DNA from: Actinomyces sp. ICM47
Lineage (GTDB): Bacteria; Actinomycetota; Actinomycetes; Actinomycetales; Actinomycetaceae
Reading direction: 5' to 3'
Length of the DNA stretch: 17,739 nt
NCBI RefSeq assembly: GCF_000278725.1
Contig: NZ_ALCA01000118.1
Coordinates: 1 to 17,739 of the forward strand
Shown: piece after piece, positions 1 to 7,321 of the stretch
Numbering within the stretch: the first letter of the stretch is position 1
Layout of the letters: the number at the start of each line of letters is the position of its first letter
Position numbers and translations under genes: made by a program
The notes under the pieces: generated by a model
The model's database searches: none
Seen by the model: only the letters and a program-made list of their open reading frames with translations
Told to the model about the DNA's origin: nothing

Positions 1-472
1 CGACGGGAGCGGCACCCACGCCGATCCTGCGATCACGCCGCGCCGCGTCCCCGTCGTCACCATCGACGGGTACTCGGGCTCGGGCAAGTCCACGCTGGCC
101 GCCGCGCTCGCGTGCCTCCTGCCGGGCTGGCAGGTCCTGCACCTGGACGACTGGTACCCGGGATGGGACGGCCTCGCGGCCGGCACGCAGGTCGCGCGGC
201 GCATCTGCGAGGACCTGCGCGCCGGGTGCCCATCCTCCTACGAGGCCTGGGATTGGGAGGCCGACGCGCCCGGGGTGGTTGTAGACGTGCCCGTGTCCCC
301 CACGATCATCGAAGGCTGCGGCGCATGGGACGCCGATGCCGACCTGTCCATCTGGATCGAGGACCCCGGCGAGGACGAACGCCGCAGGCGGGCCCTCGCG
401 CGCGACGGAGCGACCTACGCGCCACACTGGCAACGCTGGGCTGACCAGGACAAAGGGCGCTTTGTAACATAG
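1..472 (+). CDS. P-loop NTPase / uridine-kinase-like protein (5' truncated)
   Basis: The gene enters from the left edge; the frame beginning at base 2 is open to a TAG at 470-472, giving about 156 residues. A Walker A motif (GYSGSGKST) lies near visible residue 23, preceded by a hydrophobic strand (VPVVTIDG). A short acidic stretch (HLDDWYPGWD) follows, as in nucleoside/uridine kinase-type proteins where the Asp contacts substrate. TIIEGCGAW resembles the Walker B-like strand, and ERRRRALARDG resembles a lid region rich in Arg. The C-terminus (HWQRWADQD) matches the usual end of small actinobacterial ATP-binding proteins annotated as uridine kinase-like. Actual substrate cannot be read from this sequence. 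The stop is 4 bases before the cardiolipin synthase start, so the two are probably co-transcribed. Confidence 0.75.
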   Translation, partial: DGSGTHADPAITPRRVPVVTIDGYSGSGKSTLAAALACLLPGWQVLHLDDWYPGWDGLAAGTQVARRICEDLRAGCPSSYEAWDWEADAPGVVVDVPVSPTIIEGCGAWDADADLSIWIEDPGEDERRRRALARDGATYAPHWQRWADQDKGRFVT

Positions 473-476
473 GTGT

Positions 477-1979
477 ATGTTTGCCCCGCACCCCGAACCA
501 CCGCTGTGGGTGTGGCTCCTCCTCGGAGCCGTTGAATTCGCCATCCGTATCGTGGCGCTGGGTGTCGTGCCCAAACACCGGCGCGCCTCCACGTCGACCG
601 CGTGGCTGCTCCTCATCTTCCTGTGGCCCTTCCTCGGAGTGCCCCTCTACTTCATCTTTGGTTCCTGGTGGGCCATGGGACGACGCCTCGACGATGACCC
701 CGAGGCCAGCGCCCTCGTCGAGGCCATCCTCAAAGACTCCGCCAAGCCCAAGCCGACCGCCTACGAGACCCCCGACGGCTCCGACGACGACACCGCCTCG
801 CTCATGCGCCTGACCGGTTCGCTCAGCGGCTTCCCCGACTCCTGCGGCCACGTCGCCGCCCTATACAACGACACGGCCGACACCTTCCGTGCGATGGCCG
901 CCAGTGTTGATCGGGCCACCCACCACGTCAACGCCCTCTACTTTCAGACCTCCTGGGACGAATACTCCGCACCCTTCTACGAGGCCCTCGAGCGCGCAAA
1001 GGCTCGTGGCGTCACCGTGCGCCTCCTCGTCGACCACCACGGCATGCGCACCATACCTGGGCACAGGCGCTTCCGGCGTCGCCTGGATGACATGGGCATT
1101 CTCTGGCACCAGATGCTCCCCTTCGCGCCCCTGCGTGGACACATTCGCCGCCCCGACCTGCGCAACCACCGCAAGCTCCTGGTCGTCGACGGTCGCGAGG
1201 CCTACATCGGCTCCCACAACCTGGTCGCCCCTGACTACGACACGCCCTCCTTCCAGAAAGCCGGCATCACCTACGACGACACCAGTGTGAGCCTCACCGG
1301 CCGGATCGTCACCCAGATCGAGGCCGTTTTCGCCCTCGACTGGTACTACGCCTGCAAGGAAGTCCTGACCCCCGCCGACCTCACCCCGCCCACCGCGCGG
1401 GAGGAGGACGAGCGCGAGGACACCCCGGCCTCGTCGATGCAGATCATCCCGTCGGGGCCCGCGTTCCGCGGCGAACCCAACCTGCGTGCCTTCGTACACA
1501 TGGTGTCATCGGCACGCACGCACGTGTCCATCGCGAGTCCGTACTTCATCCCCGATGAGGCCCTCATGACCGCGCTGACGAACGCCGCCCTATCCGGCGT
1601 CGAGGTCGAGCTCTTTCTTTCCGAGCAATTCGACCAGTTCCTGGTCGGCCACGCACAGCGCTCCTACTACGGGGCACTCCTCAAGACGGGTGTGCGCATC
1701 CACCTGTACCGCAAGCCGACTATGCTGCACTCCAAGTATGTGATCGTCGACGGCAGCCTGTGCGCGATTGGCTCGTCCAACATGGACGTGCGCTCCTTCG
1801 GCCTGAATTACGAGATCACGCTCATCGCCGACGACGCGCGCCTGGTCGAGCTGGTGCGCGGCAACGACGAACGCAACCGTGAGTGCTCGCGCGAACTCAC
1901 CTACCGCGAGTGGCGCGATCAGCCCTGGCACGTGCACTATGTCGACAACGTGTGCCGACTGTGGAGCTCGCTCCTGTGA
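477..1979 (+). CDS. cls: Cardiolipin synthase (phospholipase D family, two HKD motifs)
   Basis: A 500-residue membrane protein that would join two phosphatidylglycerol molecules into cardiolipin at the cytoplasmic membrane. Two hydrophobic segments at about residues 10-32 and 42-63 match the PLD nuclease N-terminal anchor of bacterial Cls. Two catalytic HxKxxxxD motifs are intact: H231/K233/D238 in HRKLLVVD, followed by IGSHN, and H418/K420/D425 in HSKYVIVD, followed by IGSSNMD. Length and spacing fit typical Cls (480-510 residues). The ATG at 477 gives a complete anchor but has no strong Shine-Dalgarno sequence, which suggests coupling to the upstream gene. The only plausible alternative is another two-HKD PLD-family phosphatidyltransferase. 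Confidence 0.88.
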   Translation: MFAPHPEPPLWVWLLLGAVEFAIRIVALGVVPKHRRASTSTAWLLLIFLWPFLGVPLYFIFGSWWAMGRRLDDDPEASALVEAILKDSAKPKPTAYETPDGSDDDTASLMRLTGSLSGFPDSCGHVAALYNDTADTFRAMAASVDRATHHVNALYFQTSWDEYSAPFYEALERAKARGVTVRLLVDHHGMRTIPGHRRFRRRLDDMGILWHQMLPFAPLRGHIRRPDLRNHRKLLVVDGREAYIGSHNLVAPDYDTPSFQKAGITYDDTSVSLTGRIVTQIEAVFALDWYYACKEVLTPADLTPPTAREEDEREDTPASSMQIIPSGPAFRGEPNLRAFVHMVSSARTHVSIASPYFIPDEALMTALTNAALSGVEVELFLSEQFDQFLVGHAQRSYYGALLKTGVRIHLYRKPTMLHSKYVIVDGSLCAIGSSNMDVRSFGLNYEITLIADDARLVELVRGNDERNRECSRELTYREWRDQPWHVHYVDNVCRLWSSLL

Positions 1980-2044
1980 GTGCTTTGGGGGACGAGGCCA
2001 CGGTCGGGTTTGCTGGATCAGGTGCCTGTGAGGACAAGGATTCT

Positions 2045-2923
2045 ATGACACTATCGAACGCAGCGTCCGCCTCTCTGGGGGCGAATCCCTTCGTGGGGGA
2101 GGGCGGCGCATACGCCTCCGTGCGCCCCGCCTACCCCGACGAGGCCGTGGCCGCGCTCCTGGCGTCCGCTCGGTCGCGCGGTGGGGGGACGGGTGTTGTC
2201 GATCCTGCCGCTGGCGATACTGCCGACTCGCTCTCCGTCGAGAATGCTTCCATCGTTCCCGCTCCCGCGGCCCTCGCCACCGTCCCCGCTTCGTTCGCGC
2301 CGCTGCGCGTCGCCGACATCGGCGCCGGCACCGGCAAGATGAGTGAGCTCCTGGTGCGCGCGGGTGCCGTCGTGGACGCGGTGGAACCCTCGGACGCGAT
2401 GCGCGCCCAGGCCTCGTCGGTTCCCGGCGTGACATGGCACGGCGGCGTCGCCGAGGACACGGGACTGCCGAACGGAGCGTTCGATATCGTCGTGTTTGCC
2501 CAGTCCTGGCATTGGGTTGATTCTGAGCTGGCGGGCCGGGAGGCCGCGCGCATTCTCGCGCCCGGGGGCACGCTCGGCATCGTGTGGAACCAGATGGACG
2601 TATCGGTCCCGTGGGTGCACCGGCTCACGCGCATCATGCGCTCCGGCGACGTGCACCGGCCCGACCGTCCGCCCACGCCCGGCGGCGGATTCGCGCCCAT
2701 GCGCCTCACCCAGGTCACGTGGGAGGACATCATGACCCCCGAGCAGATCCTCACCTTGGGGACCACTCGCTCCTCGTTCATCCGATCCTCGCAGGCCGGT
2801 CGGGACCGCATGCAGGCGAACCTGCGCTGGTACCTCTACGAGCACCTCGGCTACACGCCGGGGGAAAACGTTGCTATCCCGTACACGACCCTCGTGTGGC
2901 TGGGGGAATGTGCGCCCGAGTGA
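2045..2923 (+). CDS. Class I SAM-dependent methyltransferase
   Basis: A soluble 292-residue protein with a Rossmann methyltransferase core. Motif I is VADIGAGTGK at residues 89-98. The acidic end of strand 2 is DAVEPSDAM, where the Glu would hold the SAM ribose. The post-motif stretch QSWHWVDSE and LAPGGTLGIVWNQ match the Methyltransf_11 / Crg1-TMT1-like group. The substrate is unknown. The ATG at 2045 is preferred because AAGGA lies at 2036-2040. A GTG at 1976 overlapping the cls stop is in frame, but the extra 23 residues look unlike the family. Unusual: residues about 40-86, between the N-terminal YASVRPAYP motif and motif I, form an Ala/Ser/Gly/Pro-rich insert not needed for the fold. Confidence 0.82.
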   Translation: MTLSNAASASLGANPFVGEGGAYASVRPAYPDEAVAALLASARSRGGGTGVVDPAAGDTADSLSVENASIVPAPAALATVPASFAPLRVADIGAGTGKMSELLVRAGAVVDAVEPSDAMRAQASSVPGVTWHGGVAEDTGLPNGAFDIVVFAQSWHWVDSELAGREAARILAPGGTLGIVWNQMDVSVPWVHRLTRIMRSGDVHRPDRPPTPGGGFAPMRLTQVTWEDIMTPEQILTLGTTRSSFIRSSQAGRDRMQANLRWYLYEHLGYTPGENVAIPYTTLVWLGECAPE

Positions 2924-2984
2924 GCACCTTGCGACCGCGTGCTCCTGAAACTACATCTCAGGCTGCGTTGCGCTGTCGACCCGG

Positions 2985-3000
2985 CGACCGCTGGCGGTCG
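2985..3000 (-). terminator. Small hairpin directly after the ART-like gene
   Basis: A perfect 6-bp stem (CGACCG/CGGTCG) with a 4-base loop begins directly after the TAA stop of the minus-strand gene. No T-run follows, so it is at most a weak or bidirectional terminator. A second hairpin (GAGCAC/GTGCTC, 2922-2944) follows the methyltransferase stop on the other strand. This 77-bp convergent gap holds no gene. Confidence 0.3.
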
Positions 3001-3513
3001 TTACTGGACGGGGACCAGGAAACGGTCCGAGGCCCCTTGGGGCAGGGCGAGGCAGCGCGCGCGGGCGTCGCGCAGCGCGGGTTCCAGGACCGCGAGAATC
3101 GGATCCCACGAGTCGAGAGGCCGAGCGGTGTTCAGCGACGTGCCATCCTCGCTCACGCACATCTCCTCGTAGACCTGGATCGTGACCCCCGCGAACTCCT
3201 GTGCGGGGTGCTGGCAGAAGTAGGTGCCCGGCAGGTAGGTGACCTCCTGAAGGTTGACAGTCGGTGCCCCCGCCATGAGGGCCGTCAGGTCGCGTCCATT
3301 CGCGCCAACAACCACGCCGACATGGGGCGTGCGCAGGTTGTTCGTGGCGATCGCGATGCTATGCGAGGTCGCCGTCAGTGCCGGGGAGACGACGATGCGC
3401 GCCTGGGTGACGGACGTGTCGACGAAGCCTCGAAACGTGATCGACGGTGTGGAGGGCAGCTTGTTCAGGAGTGACAGGAAATTGCGTGCGCTCTCTTCAA
3501 AGTCCTGGGTCAT
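3001..3513 (-). CDS. Small ADP-ribosyltransferase-fold-like protein, last gene of the ESX-like cluster
   Basis: A 170-residue soluble protein with no signal peptide. The motif order resembles R-S-E ADP-ribosyltransferases. ITFRGF supplies a candidate NAD-binding Arg (R28). SPALTATSHSIAIA (43-56) resembles the second-strand 'p.fTSaS' segment. NGRDLTAL (72-79) followed by QEVTYLPGTYF (89-99) resembles the common 'GRdisals...EVlflPGTrF' block, with E90 as candidate catalytic Glu. The usual extra Glu/Gln two residues before it is Leu (L88). The C-terminal part (about 105-170) is not recognised. The ATG at 3513 is preferred over an in-frame GTG at 3540. It follows the WXG-like gene by 57 bp in the same frame, beyond tandem stops. 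In related toxins such a domain sits at the C-terminus of an ESX substrate. The fold assignment is by motif reading only. Confidence 0.55.
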   Translation of the reverse strand: MTQDFEESARNFLSLLNKLPSTPSITFRGFVDTSVTQARIVVSPALTATSHSIAIATNNLRTPHVGVVVGANGRDLTALMAGAPTVNLQEVTYLPGTYFCQHPAQEFAGVTIQVYEEMCVSEDGTSLNTARPLDSWDPILAVLEPALRDARARCLALPQGASDRFLVPVQ

Positions 3514-3570
3514 GTCACACTTTCTGTGGAAGGCCGCCACGCGTCGGCGCGAGCGTGTACTGCGAGGCTA

Positions 3571-4377
3571 TCAAGCCATGGCGAACGGACCGCCCATCGG
3601 CTCGCCGCCGTGGGAGAGGTTGTGCAGCCATTCTTTCAGAGACTTCAGCAGTTGGTCGGCACCGGAGAGCTTCACGCCCAGGTTTGACAGCGATTCCTTC
3701 AACGCGATGATGCGCGCAGCCACCCCCTCGATCAGTGCACCAACCGACGAAGCGATCTGTGCCATGACCAGGGGGAACGCCGTCACGAAGGACGAGGTCA
3801 GCTCGACCGCGTAGGGAGTGATGGCCTCGACGACCTGATTGATCGCGTCGCGCACGAAGTCGTACACGAACTGGATGATGACGGCACACACGTCGTAGGC
3901 GGTGCCCACCGCGCGCGACAATTCCCCCGTCATGCCGATGCCTCGGGTCGTCGCTCCCGACGCCGCCAAATACGAGGTGACGGCAGAACCCGCGAACGCG
4001 CCATCCGGGAAGGAGAGCCGGACGTCGTCATCAATGTTGTGCGCCGTGGCCTCCAGCAGTGCACCGACGTTCCTCCACGTACGCCCGTGGGTGCGCAGCT
4101 GGTCGGCGTCCCCAGCCAGCTCAATCAGCCACCCCTTCAAGGGCGCGATGAGGTCGAAGACCCACCCCATCCCCCAGGAGATAAGGGTGGCACGAGGATC
4201 GGGAGTGGGGGGAAGCATGTCAGCTCCCATAACGACGCCAGCAAGGTCACCGCTCACCCACGACTTGTCGACGATCGCCGAACTTAGTGCCGCGATTCCA
4301 TCCAAAACACCCGCCTGAAGGAACACCGAACCGTCACCCGGCACCCGTGCGGTCACAGGGTGCATGTCAGCTGTCAC
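3571..4377 (-). CDS. WXG100/CpnT-like N-terminal domain protein (putative type VII secretion substrate)
   Basis: 268 residues, largely helical. The block LISWGMGWVFDLIAPLKGWLxxLAGD, then TWRNVGALLEATAHNI, resembles the N-terminal secretion/channel domain of CpnT-like proteins and other actinobacterial ESX toxins. The expected Trp-x-Gly turn is replaced by Phe-Ala-Gly (GAFAGSAVTSYL). A long amphipathic or hydrophobic region (about 155-225) follows. The protein stops after GGPFAMA with no toxin domain, although full-length relatives normally continue into one. The GTG start at 4377 is supported by GGGGAG 6 bases upstream and overlaps the preceding gene by 11 bp, indicating translational coupling. 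It may form a complex with the EspC-like neighbour for export; this is inference from family behaviour. Confidence 0.62.
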   Translation of the reverse strand: MTADMHPVTARVPGDGSVFLQAGVLDGIAALSSAIVDKSWVSGDLAGVVMGADMLPPTPDPRATLISWGMGWVFDLIAPLKGWLIELAGDADQLRTHGRTWRNVGALLEATAHNIDDDVRLSFPDGAFAGSAVTSYLAASGATTRGIGMTGELSRAVGTAYDVCAVIIQFVYDFVRDAINQVVEAITPYAVELTSSFVTAFPLVMAQIASSVGALIEGVAARIIALKESLSNLGVKLSGADQLLKSLKEWLHNLSHGGEPMGGPFAMA

Positions 4378-4702
4378 GACCGTCTCCCCACAGGGCTGCC
4401 CCGGCCTCGGGAATCGTCACCCGCGACGACTCGCCCACCTGGACGGCGCGCGCGCTGGCGACGAGCGCCTGACCGAGCTTGTCGAGGGCGCACTCAGCGC
4501 CGCTGATCGCGAGATGCTCGCCCACTTCCACAAGCTGAAACAGCGGTGCAATAAGAGGTCCGGCCATGAGGCCAAACGCGCCGTCAGAGGCGGACGCCTG
4601 ACGCAGCGTCGCCGAGGCATGCTCAAGGTCGCTCTGGTAGGAAAAAATCCGAAGAGCGTGCGCCGTAATGGCCGCCGGATCGGCGGGAAATTGCTCAGAC
4701 AC
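4367..4702 (-). CDS. EspC-like small helical ESX-associated protein
   Basis: 111 residues, mostly predicted helix with no signal peptide. The pattern fits the EspC/DUF2580 group found beside ESX substrates: an N-terminal DPAAITAHALRIFSYQSDLEHA helix pair, then a central AFGLMAGPLIAPLF turn, and a long C-terminal helix (EVGEHLAISGAECALDKLGQ onward). Such proteins are thought to be co-secreted with or to chaperone larger partners. The gene starts 2 bases after the stop of the YbaB-like gene and ends 11 bp inside the WXG-like gene, so it belongs to a tight operon. The family call rests on pattern and context, not on a unique signature. Confidence 0.6.
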   Translation of the reverse strand: MSEQFPADPAAITAHALRIFSYQSDLEHASATLRQASASDGAFGLMAGPLIAPLFQLVEVGEHLAISGAECALDKLGQALVASARAVQVGESSRVTIPEAGAALWGDGRDS

Positions 4703-4704
4703 GC

Positions 4705-5100
4705 TCAGAGCCTCCGCTGATGCACCCGGGGATCCGAGGCCTCGGCCAGCTGGACGTCGGGGGAGGGGACACCGTATAGCGAACGCAAGCGCTCGATGCC
4801 CGGGAAGGAATCACCGAAAGCGTCCTGGGAGGCGGTGATAACCTGTTCGCCGACGTCGCGGCGCGCGGCCGCATAGGCGGCAACGATGGCGTCGCACAGC
4901 TCGGCTGGGGCATCGTCGATAGCGAGGGCGAGGAGGGTACCCGCGGAGTCAACGGTGACCGTCACGCCCCGGCTAGGTGAGACACCCACCCCGTGGATGG
5001 ATTCAATGCGTCGACGCATTGCGTGGGCGCGCTCTGCCCGCTCTCGAACCTGACCTTCCTGACGGCGAATCAGGCCGGGATCATCCTCGAATAGCGACAT
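4705..5100 (-). CDS. YbaB/EbfC-like small protein of ESX-type clusters
   Basis: 131 residues. It begins with an acidic/basic coiled-coil-like helix (EDDPGLIRRQEGQVRERAERAHAMRRR), followed by a beta segment (GVTVTVDSAGTLLALAIDD) and a long helix (AELCDAIVAAYAAARRDVGEQV). That order is the YbaB/EbfC fold, whose members bind DNA as dimers. Diverged copies often lead actinobacterial ESX-substrate operons, where their role is unclear. ATG 5100 is chosen over GTG 5106 because GGGAGGTGA lies just upstream of the ATG at ideal spacing. This is the first gene of the operon, and a good promoter-like sequence sits about 27 bases upstream. Confidence 0.65.
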   Translation of the reverse strand: MSLFEDDPGLIRRQEGQVRERAERAHAMRRRIESIHGVGVSPSRGVTVTVDSAGTLLALAIDDAPAELCDAIVAAYAAARRDVGEQVITASQDAFGDSFPGIERLRSLYGVPSPDVQLAEASDPRVHQRRL

Positions 5101-5127
5101 TGTCACCTCCCACCAGTAGAGATATTT

Positions 5128-5157
5128 ATTGTAGATGAAGCGTTAACCTGGTGGCAA
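5128..5157 (-). promoter_or_regulatory. Likely promoter of the ESX-like operon
   Basis: Read on the minus strand, TTGCCA (5157-5152) and TACAAT (5133-5128) are separated by 18 bases, close to the sigma-70-type consensus. The -10 box is 27 bases from ATG 5100. The 5107-5322 interval is AT-richer than its surroundings and is the divergent control region shared with the hydrolase gene. Confidence 0.55.
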
Positions 5158-5322
5158 GAATACGCCGTTATTCCGCCCTTTTCTCGTTCATTTTGCGCGC
5201 GTAAATCCCAGCCTTTACCATCGCGCTCTGACCCATTTGTCAGGTGCATCCGGGCAAGCGTACACGCGGGAGTTAGCCCAGGCCTCGTCCCAGTCCTGAG
5301 CAGGTACCAACCACCTGGCACA

Positions 5323-7053
5323 ATGGGTGTTATGGGTTTGTCGTTTCTGGGAGTGATCGCGGCGCTCGCCATGTATGCGGTGAGCGTATCCCCCTCGCTC
5401 ATGGCGCGCTCGTGGACGTGGCACGCGGTCGCCTCCGGCATCCTGGTGGCCTGCGGCTACATCGCCGGCCTCGTCGTGCAGAACGTGGGACTGCTCGTCA
5501 TCCGCCTCACTGGGCTGACGGTTAGGGCCTCCGATCCCGCCGAAATCGGCTTCCGCGTTGCCGCCGCCGCCCTCTTCGCCATCTGGTGGTTCTACGCTGT
5601 CATCCAGTCGTATCGCCGCGACCGCGTCGCCGCCACACTCGTCAACATGCCGGGGGAGACCATCGGCGAATACCTCCTTGGGGCAGCGGGTGCAGTCGCC
5701 GTCGCCTGGACACTGCTCATGATCGTGCGCGCCTTCAACCATCTTGGTCGCATTCTCATCGCGACCCTCGCGGACTTCATGCCCCGACCCGCCGCCTTCA
5801 TTACGGGTGTCGCCATCCTCTTCGTCACCATCTTTTTCCTGACCTCAAAAGTCATCCTGCGCGGCGGCATCGGCTTCTTCCGCCGCAAAGCAGAGCAGCT
5901 GAACACGCGCACCGCGCGCGGCATCTACAAGCCGACCGTCCCGGAGCGCTCCGCCTCCCCGGCATCGCCCGTCACCTGGGAATCGGTCGGCGGGCAGGGG
6001 CGTGTCTTTCTGGGGCGAGGTCCCTCGCGCCGCGACATCACGCAAGTGTGCGGCGTCGACGCCATGGAACCCATCCGCGTCTACTCCGGCATGCCCACGG
6101 GTGGAACCGGCATCGAGGCGGCCGCGGCAACCGTCGTCGCCGAGCTGCGCCGCACGGGCGCCTTCGATCGTGCAGTCATCCTCATCGCCGCGTCGACCGG
6201 CTCTGGGTGGGTCGACGAATGGCAGGTCCAACCCCTCGAGTTCCTCACGCGAGGAAACTGCGCCACGGCCTCGTTGCAATACTCCTACGTGCCGTCCGTG
6301 CTCAACTGGCTCACCGGACTCGAACCCGCACAGGACGCCTCTGCCGCGCTCTTCGCCGCCGTGCGCGCCGAGCTCGACCTCATGGACGAGGCCTCACGCC
6401 CCGCGCTGTTCGTCTGCGGCGAGTCCCTCGGTGCCTTCGCGTCGCAGTCCGTATTCTCCTCCGTTGACGACGCACTCACCCAGGTCGACGGCGCGCTGTG
6501 GGTAGGCACCCCCGCCTTCACCCCCATGCACGAGGCACTCACCGCCGCACGGCACACGGGCAGTCCCGAGGTCGCCCCCGTCGTCAACAATGGGCGCCGC
6601 GTGCGCTTCGTCAACGAACCCTCCGACCTGCGCACAGACCTGTACGGGCGCGAGCTCGGCCCGTGGGGCTTCCCGCGCATCGTCTACGCCCAACACCCCT
6701 CCGACCCGGTCGTCTGGTGGAACAACAAGCTCATCTGGACGCAGCCCGACTGGCTGCGCGAGCGAGCCGGGCGCGACGTCTCTCGGGACGTGGAGTTCAC
6801 GCGCTTCGCCACCTACATCCAGATCCTCGCCGACCTGCCCGTCGCCGGGACCGCGCCCGGCGGCCACGGGCACACCTACCATGAGGAACTCATCCCCCTG
6901 TGGCGCGCGATCCTCGGCTTTGACCGCCTCTTCGACGAGGCCCCAGTGCACCCGCGCCTGGCTGCGCTGGATGGTAGCTGGGTGGACGATGCGATGGTTG
7001 AACGCATCGGCATTGTCGTGCGCGCGAACCTGGAGCTGTCCGACCGGCAGTAA
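5323..7053 (+). CDS. Membrane-anchored alpha/beta hydrolase (DUF2319/Abhydrolase_9 type)
   Basis: 576 residues. The N-terminal third contains four or five hydrophobic segments (about 5-25, 32-62, 70-92, 113-135 and 148-172), followed by a soluble alpha/beta-hydrolase domain. The nucleophile elbow is CGESLGAF with S368. Candidate partners are D461 in AQHPSDPVVWW and H515 or H517 in GGHGHTYHEELIPLW. This two-part layout matches actinobacterial integral-membrane hydrolases of the Abhydrolase_9 family, whose substrate is not established; a lipid or cell-envelope ester is a guess. Start: ATG 5323, with ATG 5332 possible; neither has a clear Shine-Dalgarno sequence. It is transcribed divergently from the ESX-like operon and is followed by a palindromic repeat that could act as terminator. 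Confidence 0.82.
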   Translation: MGVMGLSFLGVIAALAMYAVSVSPSLMARSWTWHAVASGILVACGYIAGLVVQNVGLLVIRLTGLTVRASDPAEIGFRVAAAALFAIWWFYAVIQSYRRDRVAATLVNMPGETIGEYLLGAAGAVAVAWTLLMIVRAFNHLGRILIATLADFMPRPAAFITGVAILFVTIFFLTSKVILRGGIGFFRRKAEQLNTRTARGIYKPTVPERSASPASPVTWESVGGQGRVFLGRGPSRRDITQVCGVDAMEPIRVYSGMPTGGTGIEAAAATVVAELRRTGAFDRAVILIAASTGSGWVDEWQVQPLEFLTRGNCATASLQYSYVPSVLNWLTGLEPAQDASAALFAAVRAELDLMDEASRPALFVCGESLGAFASQSVFSSVDDALTQVDGALWVGTPAFTPMHEALTAARHTGSPEVAPVVNNGRRVRFVNEPSDLRTDLYGRELGPWGFPRIVYAQHPSDPVVWWNNKLIWTQPDWLRERAGRDVSRDVEFTRFATYIQILADLPVAGTAPGGHGHTYHEELIPLWRAILGFDRLFDEAPVHPRLAALDGSWVDDAMVERIGIVVRANLELSDRQ

Positions 7054-7060
7054 GCGCGCC

Positions 7061-7100
7061 GCGAGCCTGCGGCTCGAAGCGGTCGATCTGATGCCCGGCA
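7061..7100. repeat. REP-like palindromic repeat, copy 1
   Basis: The perfect hairpin CGAGCC-TGC-GGCTCG (7062-7076) starts 8 bases after the hydrolase stop, followed by AGCGGTCGATCT and GCCCGGC. The first 29 bases match copy 2 at 7751 in 27 positions, and the trailing GCCCGGC is also shared. The position directly after a stop codon is typical of REP/BIME-type elements, and it could also serve as transcription terminator or mRNA 3' stabiliser. Confidence 0.6.
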
Positions 7101-7162
7101 GGGTCTCGCAGGCCCAACAGGCCCAACAGGTCCAGTGGCGCCTTCCAACCGAGGAGGTTCAC

Positions 7163-7321
7163 ATGTGGGGTTATAGGACGTGTCGTGTTGCTGGGGTTCG
7201 TGCTTTGCGTGCTTTGGTGCGGCCTTCTCATCCGCACGTGGGCCTGCTGTTCCGAGTCTGGGCAACCCCGCCCATGTACGGGACAGGCGGCCCGCGTGCG
7301 GGACAGGCGGCCCGCGTGTGA
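7163..7321 (+). CDS. Possible small ORF (52 aa) with strong ribosome binding site
   Basis: GAGGAGG (7151-7157) sits 5 bases before ATG 7163, the best Shine-Dalgarno match in this interval. The frame encodes a basic 52-residue peptide (MWGYRTCRVAGVRALRALV...) ending at TGA 7319-7321, exactly at the end of the first pair of 20-bp tandem repeats. No family is recognised. The C-terminal half is encoded by the direct repeat, which argues either for chance or for a remnant of a gene whose 3' part was overwritten. Translation is unproven. Confidence 0.2.
   Translation: MWGYRTCRVAGVRALRALVRPSHPHVGLLFRVWATPPMYGTGGPRAGQAARV

Noticed and set aside
1976..2044. Earlier GTG start of the methyltransferase overlapping the cls stop
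   Set aside because: The extra residues are not typical of the family and ATG 2045 has a better ribosome binding site.
3254..3814. A 186-codon plus-strand frame across the ART-like gene
   Set aside because: It runs antisense across two minus-strand genes that have better starts, motifs and operon spacing.
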